Position numbers and translations under genes: made by a program
The notes under the pieces: generated by a model
The model's input: the letters and a program-made list of their open reading frames with translations, nothing else
What the model was told of the DNA's origin: nothing
Databases searched by the model: none
In this document: one piece after another, positions 1-8,527 of the stretch
How the letters are laid out: the number at the start of each line of letters is the position of its first letter
How positions within the stretch are numbered: the first letter of the stretch is position 1
NCBI GenBank assembly: GCA_002377605.1
Contig: DFQD01000248.1
Location: 1 to 23,263, forward strand
DNA: 23,263 nt
Direction: 5' to 3'
Source of the DNA: Gammaproteobacteria bacterium UBA3498
GTDB taxonomy: Bacteria > Pseudomonadota > Gammaproteobacteria > Pseudomonadales > Pseudohongiellaceae

Positions 1-1310
1 TTTGCCAGAATGCTGCGATTGCCAAGGGCACGTGCGCCAAACTCCATACGTCCTCGAAACCAGGCTACTGGCTGGCCATGTGCTAACAATTCGGCTGCTT
101 TCTCATGTGGAAATTTCTGAACTTCCCACTCAGGTTTATCCCGGTGTACTAAACAAGCATCGATACACTCTTCATTAGTAAAGCTCGGGCCTAGAAACAT
201 ATTTTTCATTGGCTCGATTTTCATGCCCATGTTTCTAACTGCGTACGCTGCTGCGCCAATTGCCGTACCAGCATCGGAACAGGCGGGGTTCACGATGTAC
301 TCTTTCACCTGCGGTAATCCACTTAATCGATTATTAAGACGAATGTTCATCGCGCCAGTGCCAGCAATAGCGAGACGACCAGTTTCTTCCAACGCATCTC
401 CGAGGTAATGATTTATCAATCCAACTGCGACATCCTCGTAGAGCTTTTGAATCGCAGCTGCGTAATGGACATAGGGTTCTTCCATCAGATTGCCCGCACG
501 GCGAGGGCCCAACATTTCAACAAGTTTCTTGCTAAAGTAATGTCCTTTGGATTTTGCCTTGTAGCGGCGTAATCCAATAGTGCTAATTAATTTGTTATTT
601 ACTTTAAAGTTCTTTCCATTGAATTCAGCAAGTGAAGAAAGATCACATTTGCTGGGATCGCCAAATGGAGCTATGCCCATTACCTTAAATTCGCCATCCA
701 GAATTTCGAAGCCGAGATAGTCAGTAAGCGCAGCGTACATGCCACAAAGAGAATCAGGATTGTAGAATTCTTTTATTTTTTTGATCTTGCCTTTATGTCC
801 AATACCCAAAAATACATTGGAATACTCACCTTTGGAATCAATGCAAAAGATTGACGTCTTTTCTTCGCTCTCATTGAGATGATAACAACTACTGGCATGG
901 GCTAGTTGATGTTTAACAGGTACCAGTTCAGATTGGGTATTAGAGATCTGAAGCCGTTCTGCTAGTTCTCGCAGCTCACGTAAATAACGACGATAGCGTC
1001 GATTCCCATTAAACAAACCATCGATACTGCGATCTGGCGCGTACCAATGACGATAGGCATAATGCCAGCGGGCTTTACTAAAAAGGGAAACAGGCGCATA
1101 GGGAATTGCTAAATGAGTCACATCTTTGCCACGAAGGCCAGCAATTTGTAAACATTGTCTAGCTGAGTGATAAGGTAGCTCGCCCTTGGCATGCTTGCGT
1201 CTAATGAGGCGTTCCTCTTCTACAGCTGCAACTAATTTACCATCGACAAACAAAGCTGCGGCTGGATCATGTCCAACAGCACCTGCTAGTCCTAAAGTAA
1301 CAACACTCAT
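1..1310 (-). CDS. NodU/CmcH-family carbamoyltransferase, LPS-core type (3' end cut by window)
   Basis: This gene probably transfers a carbamoyl group from carbamoyl phosphate to a sugar hydroxyl. It runs open from ATG at 1310 to the window edge, giving about 436 codons; the family is usually about 570-600 residues, so roughly the last quarter lies outside. The start is supported by an AGGA site (1318-1321) seven bases upstream. Visible landmarks are GAVGHDPAAAL near residues 10-20, VEEERL at 30-35, the metal-binding pair in HQLAHA (His134 and His138), MGIAPFG, and GRMEFGARALGNRSIL just before the edge, a family signature. The gene follows the tandem kinase by 12 bp and is the last visible member of the inner-core operon. 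In Pseudomonas aeruginosa a carbamoyltransferase at the same place (WapO, from memory) carbamoylates core heptose, so I infer the same role. Family assignment is firm; the acceptor sugar is inferred from context. Confidence 0.9.
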   Translation of the reverse strand, partial: MSVVTLGLAGAVGHDPAAALFVDGKLVAAVEEERLIRRKHAKGELPYHSARQCLQIAGLRGKDVTHLAIPYAPVSLFSKARWHYAYRHWYAPDRSIDGLFNGNRRYRRYLRELRELAERLQISNTQSELVPVKHQLAHASSCYHLNESEEKTSIFCIDSKGEYSNVFLGIGHKGKIKKIKEFYNPDSLCGMYAALTDYLGFEILDGEFKVMGIAPFGDPSKCDLSSLAEFNGKNFKVNNKLISTIGLRRYKAKSKGHYFSKKLVEMLGPRRAGNLMEEPYVHYAAAIQKLYEDVAVGLINHYLGDALEETGRLAIAGTGAMNIRLNNRLSGLPQVKEYIVNPACSDAGTAIGAAAYAVRNMGMKIEPMKNMFLGPSFTNEECIDACLVHRDKPEWEVQKFPHEKAAELLAHGQPVAWFRGRMEFGARALGNRSILA

Positions 1311-1317
1311 TTATGTT

Positions 1318-1321
1318 TCCT
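1318..1321 (-). promoter_or_regulatory. Shine-Dalgarno AGGA for the carbamoyltransferase
   Basis: AGGA lies seven bases before the ATG at 1310, just after the stop codon of the upstream kinase gene. It fixes the start and indicates independent initiation within the operon. Confidence 0.6.
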
Positions 1322-1322
1322 G

Positions 1323-2774
1323 CTAGCCTTTAAGCTGTAGGTTTACAATCATTGTTGCAAACTGCGATTCAAAACTACTCCCATGCCAGTTCTTCATGAA
1401 CCGTTTTAGATCTTTCTGAAATGCCTTGTTAAATGACTTCCTACTTTTATATCGTTGCATCGCATCAAGATCTAATACGTAAAGTCGATCCCGCAAGTAT
1501 ACAAAATTACTAGCTTTCATATCGCCATGGCTTATCAGATAAGTATTCATGGTTTCGAATAACTGCTTAAAGGCCAACACAAGAGCTTCAATCGGTAAAG
1601 TATCTGCACCCAAATTTTCAATTTTTTCAAGTAAATTACTTTCATCCAGATCTTCACTGAGAAAGAAAGCTCTTCTGCGTAGCAGCCAGAAAGCACGTTC
1701 TTCATAAATCAAGTAGGGGTGTGGTGTGTTAATTCCCAACATTTCCAACATTGAAGCACTAAGCCAACTGCGATGGGCTCGGCTGGTTTTGAACAAATAC
1801 TTAAACCCACGCCAAAACGACTTTAAATTGTATCGCTTGAGTACAAACTTCTGGTTGGCAAAGGCAACTCGTGCAACGGTAGAAGCATTCCCAGCTTTCA
1901 GTAAGTTATCGTGATTAATAAAGCTACTCGGATTATCTATAAAACTGCCTAATTCATCTGAGTGAATCTGCCTGTCATAGATAACAAATCGATTGAGTTC
2001 ATGTATGCTGCGATACGCAGTGGTAGAACGAAACAATTTCTTCTCGAAGCGATTCAACCGCTTAATTCTTTGCGCGACCACTAGTTCAGCAAATCCGTTT
2101 AGATCTGAGTCCGCGAGATTCCTGCCTTCGGACTGATAATGCTCAAGCAGGGCAGGGATATTTATGTCCATGTCCACCGGAAATTGAGCAAAGAAGAGTG
2201 ATAGATTCTCTGAAGCCTGTTGCCAACCTATTTCTGTATCGACTGCGTTTATGTCTCCTCCGTCCAATACATAAACCCGATCGTCAACCAGCATAAAGTT
2301 TTCAAGATGGATATCATTCTGCCAAAGCCCTTCGCCATGGCACCTGGCAATATTTGCCACAGTTAAGTTAATGAGGGCGAGCTTGCGATCTTCACTGTCA
2401 GCCTCATTCACTAGTTCGAGAAGGTTCTTACCCTGTTGCAAATAATCCATGAGCAGTACTGCACCTTTGCCATCAAAAGTTGCAGTATGATGAAAAATCT
2501 CAGGGGTGAGGATATGACGCTGGCGTAACAAATTTATACCGCGAATATCACTCAGTAGATTGCGTTTCCAATGGCCCGGACCAAAAAATAGTTTTACGAT
2601 AACCGACTGATTGCGCCAGTTAGAAATCCCCGTCAAACGCTTGCCAGGAACGATGCGTAATACGCTTTCTATTCTTATCACTTCTTCTTTTTGTTCTTTG
2701 TCTAAGGAAAGATAGAACGGCGTCGGGATATGCCTACCCATCGCTATTAAATGTTCACAATTAAAATTGTTCAT
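1323..2774 (-). CDS. Tandem-domain LPS-core sugar kinase (WaaP/Kdo-kinase-like fold)
   Basis: A 483-residue cytoplasmic protein made of two protein-kinase-like halves related to the lipopolysaccharide heptose kinases. Half one has a candidate ATP lysine (Lys61, VIVKLFFG), a catalytic loop QNDIHLENF (Asp154, Asn159) and a metal-binding VLDGGD (Asp171). Half two has Lys313 (KFVLKRYN), SHGDMKASNF (Asp418, Asn423) and VLDLDAM (Asp435). Both halves keep the core catalytic residues, so neither looks dead. It starts 4 bp after waaP and is followed after 12 bp by the carbamoyltransferase. P. aeruginosa has a protein of similar length and two-domain plan at this place in its core cluster (PA5006 as I recall, linked to core phosphorylation). 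The likely role is phosphorylation of inner-core heptose, but which position each half modifies cannot be told. Kinase fold is confident; the substrate is inferred. Confidence 0.8.
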   Translation of the reverse strand: MNNFNCEHLIAMGRHIPTPFYLSLDKEQKEEVIRIESVLRIVPGKRLTGISNWRNQSVIVKLFFGPGHWKRNLLSDIRGINLLRQRHILTPEIFHHTATFDGKGAVLLMDYLQQGKNLLELVNEADSEDRKLALINLTVANIARCHGEGLWQNDIHLENFMLVDDRVYVLDGGDINAVDTEIGWQQASENLSLFFAQFPVDMDINIPALLEHYQSEGRNLADSDLNGFAELVVAQRIKRLNRFEKKLFRSTTAYRSIHELNRFVIYDRQIHSDELGSFIDNPSSFINHDNLLKAGNASTVARVAFANQKFVLKRYNLKSFWRGFKYLFKTSRAHRSWLSASMLEMLGINTPHPYLIYEERAFWLLRRRAFFLSEDLDESNLLEKIENLGADTLPIEALVLAFKQLFETMNTYLISHGDMKASNFVYLRDRLYVLDLDAMQRYKSRKSFNKAFQKDLKRFMKNWHGSSFESQFATMIVNLQLKG

Positions 2775-2778
2775 AGCT

Positions 2779-3564
2779 CTAAGTCGCAGGCCCTAACTTT
2801 TTAAATAAATTATCTGCACGCTGCTTTATTTCATCCCAGAATCTACTTTGTATAGTGATTGCAGTCCGCAAATCGTTTCCGTTGTAGTGACGCATAAAGC
2901 GCAGTAAATCTCGCTTACTCAATCCGATCATCTTTGTTGAATAGAGGAGACCTGCAACGTCTTTAATTATCCATTTTTGTGCTAAGTTTTTACGCACTAA
3001 AGCACGATGTAAATCTATTAAAGACAACTTAGGGAGCGGTTCACCTTCTTGATGCAATAGAAAATGACAGAGATAAAAATCACGATGACATATGCCATTT
3101 TGATGGAGCGACCGTGCTATGCCCGCGACTTTCTCTATGAGCTTTCGTTTAGTTCGAAAGCCTGGCGGATTGTCTATCCATTGTTTGCAATAGTCTTCGA
3201 GGCTAATAGTGTCGGTAAGTTCTTCAGTAATGATAAATGACTCTCGACTTGCAGGATTCCAGCCTTTCTCCCCATAGGCAACTACATTCATGGTGGCAAT
3301 ATCTAGTTCCTGTAAACGGTGAATTGCTTCCCATTCATTGCGGGCACTGATGACAGGAAACTTAAGACTCACTAAATTCTTTAAAATCTCAAGCCAACCT
3401 ACGCCGGAATGAATTTTGGCAAAATAGCCTTTACCATTGAGACTAAAGTGAAAGGTTTTACGAGTTTTTACCTGACGATAGATTTTTCCTTCCATTGCCT
3501 GCAGCATCTTGTAAGGATCTGTAGCCTGGAAGCTTTCGGCAAATTCTTCATTTAGATAAATCAT
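2779..3564 (-). CDS. waaP: Lipopolysaccharide core heptose(I) kinase WaaP
   Basis: WaaP phosphorylates the first heptose of the LPS inner core in the cytoplasm, adding negative charge that cross-links the outer membrane through divalent cations. The protein has the family length of about 261 residues. It shows GKGYFAKIH with ATP-site Lys50, the catalytic loop ICHRDFYLCHFLL (His160-Arg161-Asp162) and metal-binding LSLIDLHRA (Asp184), all characteristic of WaaP. The reading frame can be extended to a TTG at 3588 that overlaps waaG, but the ATG at 3564 begins at MIYLNEEF, where WaaP proteins normally start, and leaves a 7-bp gap after the waaG stop. I therefore prefer 3564. It is embedded between waaG and the tandem kinase, as in Pseudomonas, where waaP is reported to be essential. 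Confidence 0.93.
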   Translation of the reverse strand: MIYLNEEFAESFQATDPYKMLQAMEGKIYRQVKTRKTFHFSLNGKGYFAKIHSGVGWLEILKNLVSLKFPVISARNEWEAIHRLQELDIATMNVVAYGEKGWNPASRESFIITEELTDTISLEDYCKQWIDNPPGFRTKRKLIEKVAGIARSLHQNGICHRDFYLCHFLLHQEGEPLPKLSLIDLHRALVRKNLAQKWIIKDVAGLLYSTKMIGLSKRDLLRFMRHYNGNDLRTAITIQSRFWDEIKQRADNLFKKLGPAT

Positions 3565-3571
3565 GTCATGG

Positions 3572-4696
3572 TTAACCTGTCTGCACAAAGCGTTCGATCA
3601 AGTCTGCTGCAGCTTGAGGCATAGAGAACAAATCTGCCTGCTTACCATAATCCAGTCCATTTGCAGACCAGCTCTCATACCCGAGCGATTCGAGCATGAT
3701 TGCCAGATTCTGATTTAACTCCGTCTGCTGAAAAGGGTTAGGGCATACCCGGCCTGATTGAGCTTGTTCGATATGAAAGGAATAGCCGCAGGTTGCTGTG
3801 GTTAGTACCGGCAGTCCGGCGATAGTAGCCTCTAATAATGCGTATCCCGCGCTTTCCATATAGGCCGGGTGAATGAGTAGGTCTGCCCCAGCGAAAAATC
3901 TCGGTATGTCATCGCGCCCGGGAAATATACTCAATTGCTCGGCGAGCCCCAGACGTTTGGCCAATCGATCCACACCTGCTGATTTATCTTGCCCGACTAA
4001 CATAAACTTGGTTCGACTACGTAAGTGTTCGGGCAATGATGCTATCGCCTGTAGTGACCGATCAACGCCCTTTACTTTGAAGCCTGATCCGACTTGAAGT
4101 AACAACAATTCATCATTGCCGACTCCAAACTCAGTTCTGAATTTCTCCCTTGTTGCTTGATCCCGCTGATCGACTTTGCGATCCAGAGAAATTCCTGGTG
4201 GCAATTCATGCAAACGATCGCCACAGCCCGGGTAATGCTCTTCAAAGGATTCTCTTTGTTGCAGTGAAAGAATAAATGCTTGAGTAGAAGAATTCTGGCC
4301 AAATACCGCGTCTTCGTAACTGCGAAAATGTCGATAGCGTGAAGAAAATTTGTAATAAAACCCCCTCTGGGTATTCGCTTTCTCGGCAAAACAGGGATCT
4401 GCCGCAAAATATATATCCAATAAAGGCATTTTATTAAAGCCAACCACGGCTGAGTAAATTTTATCCTTCAAAGCTTTTTCAACCCAAGCAGTGTACCGTT
4501 TATAGAGTTGGACCCGCGTTCTACCTTTTACAGGTACTTTAATCAGATTTAATTTTGCCGGAATGTCACCTTGCCAACGAATCACATAGACATCAACTTC
4601 ATATCCACGCTGAATGCATTCGTTAGCAATCCGAAGGAAATCTCTCTGTTGACCACCATAAGGAAAGTAGGAATAGATCAGAAAGCTCAGCTTCAT
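3572..4696 (-). CDS. waaG: LPS core glycosyltransferase WaaG (GT4, glucosyltransferase I type)
   Basis: WaaG transfers the first outer-core hexose from a nucleotide sugar to heptose II at the cytoplasmic face of the inner membrane. At 374 residues it matches the enterobacterial and Pseudomonas enzymes in length. It has the GT-B layout: an N-terminal acceptor domain with GGQQRD (14-19), a donor-domain loop GSGFKVKGVDR (203-213), and the GT4 EX7E signature in ESAGYALLEA (Glu281 and Glu289). The start ATG at 4696 follows waaC by 8 bp with an AGGA element a little further upstream than usual. In Pseudomonas the WaaG homologue is thought to transfer a galactosamine rather than glucose. The sugar used here cannot be read from sequence, but the family and position are clear. 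Confidence 0.92.
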   Translation of the reverse strand: MKLSFLIYSYFPYGGQQRDFLRIANECIQRGYEVDVYVIRWQGDIPAKLNLIKVPVKGRTRVQLYKRYTAWVEKALKDKIYSAVVGFNKMPLLDIYFAADPCFAEKANTQRGFYYKFSSRYRHFRSYEDAVFGQNSSTQAFILSLQQRESFEEHYPGCGDRLHELPPGISLDRKVDQRDQATREKFRTEFGVGNDELLLLQVGSGFKVKGVDRSLQAIASLPEHLRSRTKFMLVGQDKSAGVDRLAKRLGLAEQLSIFPGRDDIPRFFAGADLLIHPAYMESAGYALLEATIAGLPVLTTATCGYSFHIEQAQSGRVCPNPFQQTELNQNLAIMLESLGYESWSANGLDYGKQADLFSMPQAAADLIERFVQTG

Positions 4697-4704
4697 AAGT
4701 CTAG

Positions 4705-5763
4705 TTATTCCTGAACTAAATTCTCAAAGCGTTGCCATACCTGTTCAGGCTTATGAGCCGAAAAGCAAGGAGGGGTTACGGCAAATGGTTGGTCCTCAAA
4801 TTCCTCGGTTATGCCCGGCCCATTATAGGTACAAACTTTTTTTACGCAGGGTGCGCAATTAAAGTTTGAATATAAGTGGAGTTGATTCTTGCCAAATGTT
4901 CCAGACAAGCCTGGGTTCGTTGAGCCATAAAGCGAAACGGTTGGTTTGGATAGAGCTGCTGCAAGGTGACCTAATCCAGTATCGACAGCGATTACACCTT
5001 TAGAATTATTAATGTGTTGAGTAAGCCCTGACAGAGTTTGTTTTTCTAATACAACAACAGAAACGTTGTCTTTCGCGATAAATTCGGCTCGTTCTTTTTC
5101 TTTTAGGTCGCCCCAAGGTAATAACACTTCATAACCTGACTCGGTCGCTAAGTGTGCGAGGTGGCGCCAGTAATATTGTGGCCAATGTTTAGTTGCCCAG
5201 GTTGTGCCATGTAGAAATAAAACTTGCTTTGCACCGTTCGCTTGTATGCTGCATTTAATACGATCGAGATCAATGCCATAGTCAATAAACTCTTTATCGT
5301 AGCGATATTTTAACGCTCGGGAGAAAAGTTGCCTAATTCGATCAACGGCATGTTCCGTCCAAGGCACGGAATACACTTTATTATAAAACAGAGTTGCTAA
5401 TGGTTCTCGGATGGTTCGATTGCTTAACCCAATTGTTAACCCTCTGGATAAGCGGCTGATAAATCCGCTCTTAATTAATCCTTGTGCATCAATAACCAGA
5501 TCGTAATGTACGCCTTGCAGGGCCCTCTTAAATGCGCGTAATTCATGATTCAAATAAGTTTGGACTAAGTTTCTGCGCCACCGGCGCATTGCAACTGGGA
5601 TTACTTTTTCAACGGCTGGGTGCCAGGACGGAACTTCCACAAAGTTTTCTTCCACAACCCAGTCAAAAGACAGATTGGCATGGGCATTATGCGCGTCGGT
5701 TACCGCTGGAAGGGTATGAATAATATCTCCCAGTGAAGAAGTCTTAACAATCAGTACTCGCAA
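4705..5763 (-). CDS. waaC: ADP-heptose:LPS heptosyltransferase I, WaaC (TTG start)
   Basis: WaaC adds the first L-glycero-D-manno-heptose to Kdo of the nascent LPS core. The 352-residue GT9 protein begins with the typical KTSSLGDIIHTLPA (catalytic Asp13). It has HGTTWATKHWP (185-195) in the donor domain and DTGLGHLAAAL (from Asp261) followed by SLYGSTNPG, the ADP-heptose-binding region. The start codon is TTG, not ATG. An in-frame stop lies two codons upstream, the canonical N-terminus begins exactly here, and a strong AGGGGGA site precedes it by seven bases, so the assignment is secure. It sits 16 bp after waaF. The length agrees with Pseudomonas WaaC (about 355) rather than the shorter E. 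coli protein (about 319). Confidence 0.94.
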   Translation of the reverse strand: MRVLIVKTSSLGDIIHTLPAVTDAHNAHANLSFDWVVEENFVEVPSWHPAVEKVIPVAMRRWRRNLVQTYLNHELRAFKRALQGVHYDLVIDAQGLIKSGFISRLSRGLTIGLSNRTIREPLATLFYNKVYSVPWTEHAVDRIRQLFSRALKYRYDKEFIDYGIDLDRIKCSIQANGAKQVLFLHGTTWATKHWPQYYWRHLAHLATESGYEVLLPWGDLKEKERAEFIAKDNVSVVVLEKQTLSGLTQHINNSKGVIAVDTGLGHLAAALSKPTVSLYGSTNPGLSGTFGKNQLHLYSNFNCAPCVKKVCTYNGPGITEEFEDQPFAVTPPCFSAHKPEQVWQRFENLVQE

Positions 5764-5770
5764 CGATTAA

Positions 5771-5777
5771 TCCCCCT
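5771..5777 (-). promoter_or_regulatory. Strong Shine-Dalgarno AGGGGGA that decides the TTG start of waaC
   Basis: AGGGGGA lies seven bases before TTG 5763 in the short waaF-waaC gap. Together with the in-frame TAA immediately upstream it shows that TTG is the real initiation codon. Confidence 0.7.
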
Positions 5778-5779
5778 AT

Positions 5780-6823
5780 TTATTCTTTTGTTAGAAAAGA
5801 TTCCAGAGATGCTATGGCCAGTTCGGGTTTTAACTCTGTCAAACAACGGAGATGGCCATAGGGGCATTCCCTTTTAAAACAAGGTCTACATTCGATATTT
5901 GTAGTCAGCAATTTTACCTTCTTCGTTAATGGCGGTGTAAAGTCGGGCGAAGTGGAGCCATAGATTGCCACCACTGGCTTCATCAGCGCCGCGGCCACAT
6001 GCATTAGCCCCGAATCGTTGGAAATAACTGTGCTTGATAAGGACATCAGGTCGATAGCTTCCGCCAAATTAGTTCTACCCACCAGGTTTTGGCATTGTTC
6101 CAGATATCGATTATCGATATCCGCTAATATCGATTCCGCTATCAACTCATCATTCGCGGAACCAAGTAACCATACTTGCCATCCTCGCGCCAGCATTGAG
6201 TTGCTCAGCTCGGCATAGTACTCCGATGGCCATTGTTTTGCTGCACCGAATTCCGCACCGGGACATATAGCCAATACCTTGGAATCTATAACCAAACAAA
6301 ATTTACTAATTGCAGTAGCAGTGCTTTCTGCATCAGTTACTAGTCGAGGGGTAGGAATCTCGGCAGGGGGGTTTTTCCTCTCCGGATAGGCTAAGGCAGT
6401 AAAGCGCTGGACCATTAAAGGAAACTGAGCATCCCGTGGTGAGCGACAGTCATTAAGCAATAGATTTCGCCACTCGCCGCGCCACCCAGTTCTAAGTGGA
6501 ATGTCAGCATGAAATGGAACTAACGCGGATTTGAAAGACTGCGGTAGCACTATGGCCTGTGTAAAATTGGAACTGCGTAATGATTTACCCAGTTTTCTTC
6601 TTGCGATAAGACCAAGTTCACCATGGCCTATTTCCATATCTATGCTGTGATCAACTTCAGGCATGCGGTCTAATAGAGGTCGCGTCCAGTTTGGTGCCAT
6701 GACGGTGATCTGAGAATCTGGCTCCTCTTTTTTCAGACACATGAACAATGCCTGAGACATAACCATGTCTCCCACCCAGGAGGGCCCAATTACCAAAATT
6801 TTATTCGCGCTTTCTTCTTCCAT
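5780..6823 (-). CDS. waaF: ADP-heptose:LPS heptosyltransferase II, WaaF
   Basis: WaaF adds the second heptose to the LPS inner core. The 347-residue GT9 protein carries the WaaF-specific N-terminal motif VIGPSWVGDMVMSQALF (catalytic Asp19). The donor-binding region SNDSGLMHVAAALMKPVV is followed by AIYGSTSPDFTPPL. The C-terminal CRPCFKRECPYGHLRC cysteine-rich loop is also typical. The N-terminus is about seven residues longer than usual (MEEESANKIL before the strand). I see no convincing Shine-Dalgarno before the ATG at 6823; instead a possible 24-codon ORF ends two bases upstream, which would allow reinitiation. This is the first gene of the inner-core operon, 150 bp downstream of the M48 peptidase gene. 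Confidence 0.94.
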   Translation of the reverse strand: MEEESANKILVIGPSWVGDMVMSQALFMCLKKEEPDSQITVMAPNWTRPLLDRMPEVDHSIDMEIGHGELGLIARRKLGKSLRSSNFTQAIVLPQSFKSALVPFHADIPLRTGWRGEWRNLLLNDCRSPRDAQFPLMVQRFTALAYPERKNPPAEIPTPRLVTDAESTATAISKFCLVIDSKVLAICPGAEFGAAKQWPSEYYAELSNSMLARGWQVWLLGSANDELIAESILADIDNRYLEQCQNLVGRTNLAEAIDLMSLSSTVISNDSGLMHVAAALMKPVVAIYGSTSPDFTPPLTKKVKLLTTNIECRPCFKRECPYGHLRCLTELKPELAIASLESFLTKE

Positions 6824-6825
6824 AA

Positions 6826-6900
6826 CTAAAACTGGAGGCTATAACAGAAGCGCTTTAATTTCTGAGTTTTTGGATTAAATGGATAAGGACTCATTTTCAT
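6826..6900 (-). CDS. Possible short leader ORF (24 codons) ending next to the waaF start
   Basis: An ATG at 6900 opens 24 codons ending in TAG at 6828-6826, two bases before the waaF ATG. A second in-frame ATG at 6894 has GGGA at a suitable distance. The peptide would be basic with a Pro/Asn/Lys start and no signal sequence. The reason to list it is position: waaF lacks an obvious ribosome site, and a stop abutting its start would permit coupled translation. An ORF this short can easily arise by chance, and I recognise no homologue. Confidence 0.25.
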   Translation of the reverse strand: MKMSPYPFNPKTQKLKRFCYSLQF

Positions 6901-6915
6901 CCCGAACAGCATTGG

Positions 6916-6947
6916 CTTCGCGACACGAAGTTGTGAGAGCTCTTCGT
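6916..6947 (-). other. Pair of mutually exclusive small hairpins between the two operons
   Basis: In the transcript, ACGAAG (6947-6942) can pair with CTTCGT (6930-6925) across an 11-base loop. Alternatively the same CTTCG arm (6930-6926) can pair with CGAAG (6920-6916) across a 5-base loop. The two stems share one arm, so only one can form. No U-run follows either, so this is not a standard intrinsic terminator. It could be an RNA-processing site or a weak attenuator between the M48 gene and waaF. Confidence 0.3.
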
Positions 6948-6973
6948 AGTTAAGGGCTTTGGAGGGTTATCGG

Positions 6974-8491
6974 CTATTCGACAAGCTTTATCCAGTCACC
7001 TTCTTCAGGACTACCAGTAGGGTAGTAGCCATTGAGTAGGCGTAAAGTTTCTTCTGGAAAATTAGCAATTCTACTTTGCCGTGCAACAACGGAAAAATCG
7101 AAGAACTCACTGGCCTGAACATATTTAATCTTCATCTCATCACCAGCAACCACCTCTCCTTGCTGAATCGCGCGGAAAGATCGAATTGATGCTAACAGCA
7201 TCTCATCAATTTCATCGCCCATTGAGGAGTCTGTGATTTCACCGCGGAAAATAAATGCTCTCGGACCGAGATAAAGTGCAGCAACTCGCTCCATGCTGCC
7301 AGTATCTTGATTAACTGCAATTCCAGTATGACCAATTAAGCGAAACTGGGACAAGGGTTCAGATTTTTGTAAGTTCTGAATTCCCATATTGTCTCTAAGA
7401 AAGACACGCGGCTCTATATTGGCTTGCAGGCGCTGCGCTTCGACTCGCAACATACCAACGTTTGGCACACTGGCAGTAACAGTTGTAGTTGTTTCATCTA
7501 TATCCCAGTCATCAGGAAATACCAAGGTATAGCCAAGTAGATCCTGATAGTAACGATTACGTTGATCGGTTCGCTGAGATGCATTGCTTTGTCCAACAAT
7601 TAGTCCATCCATAGTTTCTCTAAAAGTAGAGCTTTCGAGTCTTGTAGCAGTGTTGTCGTTAAACTGTCCAACTTGGGCAATGGCTTCTTGGAGTCGGCGA
7701 TCGTTACGTGGGTGAGTAGCAAATAATCCATGATAGGTTCCACCACCACCAGTAACTCGACGATTAAAATCTTCCTGATTCTTCAGTACGGTAATCACTT
7801 CAATCATGGCTGCAGGGTCGTAACCTGCATTTACGAGATACTCAGCAGCTAAACTATCTGCTTCCAACTCTTGCTCGCGCCCAAAACCAGACAATCCCGT
7901 TTGAGCCCAGATAGAAGCAACTTCACTGATCTGGTTTGCAGCATAGCCACTGCCAGTCGCGATCCCTGCAACTAAACCGCCCGCTACTGCGGCACCTCTT
8001 GCCAAAGCACCTCTAGCCTGCTGCTGCACGGCATGACGAGCAGTGATGTGCCCAATCTCATGAGCCAGGACTGCGGCAAGATCGGCTTCGGAATTCATGT
8101 AAGTGAGCAGGCCCCGATTCACATAAACGTAGCCACCGGGCAGAGCAAACGCATTTATTTCAGGACTATCTATTACGTGGAAGTGATACTCAAGATCGGG
8201 ACGATGACTAACCTCCGCCATCTTTTGACCAATCTCGCGCACATAGGCAACAAGTTCTTCGTCTTCAAAGAGAGTCATTGAAGACATCACTTTTTCGTGT
8301 TCTTCAAGACCAATTTCTTTCTCTCGGTTCTCGGACATCAACACCAAGTTGGCACTTCCAGTAGCCGGGTTAACTGCGCAGGAAGAAAGTAATACTGATG
8401 CAATCAAAGCAGTAAGGCCTGCGAGCAAAAGCTTGGCTTTTCCATTTAAGATCGACATAGTCATCAAGTAGAAGGAACCGTATTTATTCAT
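6974..8491 (-). CDS. Outer-membrane-type lipoprotein M48 zinc metallopeptidase with extra C-terminal domain
   Basis: A periplasmic M48-family zinc protease tethered by lipid, related to BepA/LoiP-type envelope quality-control proteases. The N-terminus is a lipoprotein signal ending ASVLLSSC (Cys38). The catalytic HEIGH is near residues 144-148 and the ELEAD motif with the third zinc ligand lies about 65 residues later. After the protease domain (to about residue 280) comes a region of roughly 200 residues ending in LRLLNGYYPTGSP and WIKLVE, a tail that looks LysM-like and that I recognise from other long gammaproteobacterial M48 lipoproteins. The frame opens at 8506, but ATG 8491 has AGGTGG four bases upstream and is preferred; ATG 8458 would give the most compact signal peptide. 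It is the last gene of the run, 36 bp after the small lipoprotein gene. A role in maturing or clearing the envelope components encoded upstream is inferred. Confidence 0.88.
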   Translation of the reverse strand: MNKYGSFYLMTMSILNGKAKLLLAGLTALIASVLLSSCAVNPATGSANLVLMSENREKEIGLEEHEKVMSSMTLFEDEELVAYVREIGQKMAEVSHRPDLEYHFHVIDSPEINAFALPGGYVYVNRGLLTYMNSEADLAAVLAHEIGHITARHAVQQQARGALARGAAVAGGLVAGIATGSGYAANQISEVASIWAQTGLSGFGREQELEADSLAAEYLVNAGYDPAAMIEVITVLKNQEDFNRRVTGGGGTYHGLFATHPRNDRRLQEAIAQVGQFNDNTATRLESSTFRETMDGLIVGQSNASQRTDQRNRYYQDLLGYTLVFPDDWDIDETTTTVTASVPNVGMLRVEAQRLQANIEPRVFLRDNMGIQNLQKSEPLSQFRLIGHTGIAVNQDTGSMERVAALYLGPRAFIFRGEITDSSMGDEIDEMLLASIRSFRAIQQGEVVAGDEMKIKYVQASEFFDFSVVARQSRIANFPEETLRLLNGYYPTGSPEEGDWIKLVE

Positions 8492-8527
8492 AGTGCCACC
8501 TGTCATTCTTTATCGCAGCTTATGTAG

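Noticed and set aside
3564..3588. Longer WaaP start at TTG 3588
   Set aside because: It would add eight residues before the usual WaaP N-terminus and overlap waaG; ATG 3564 fits the family.
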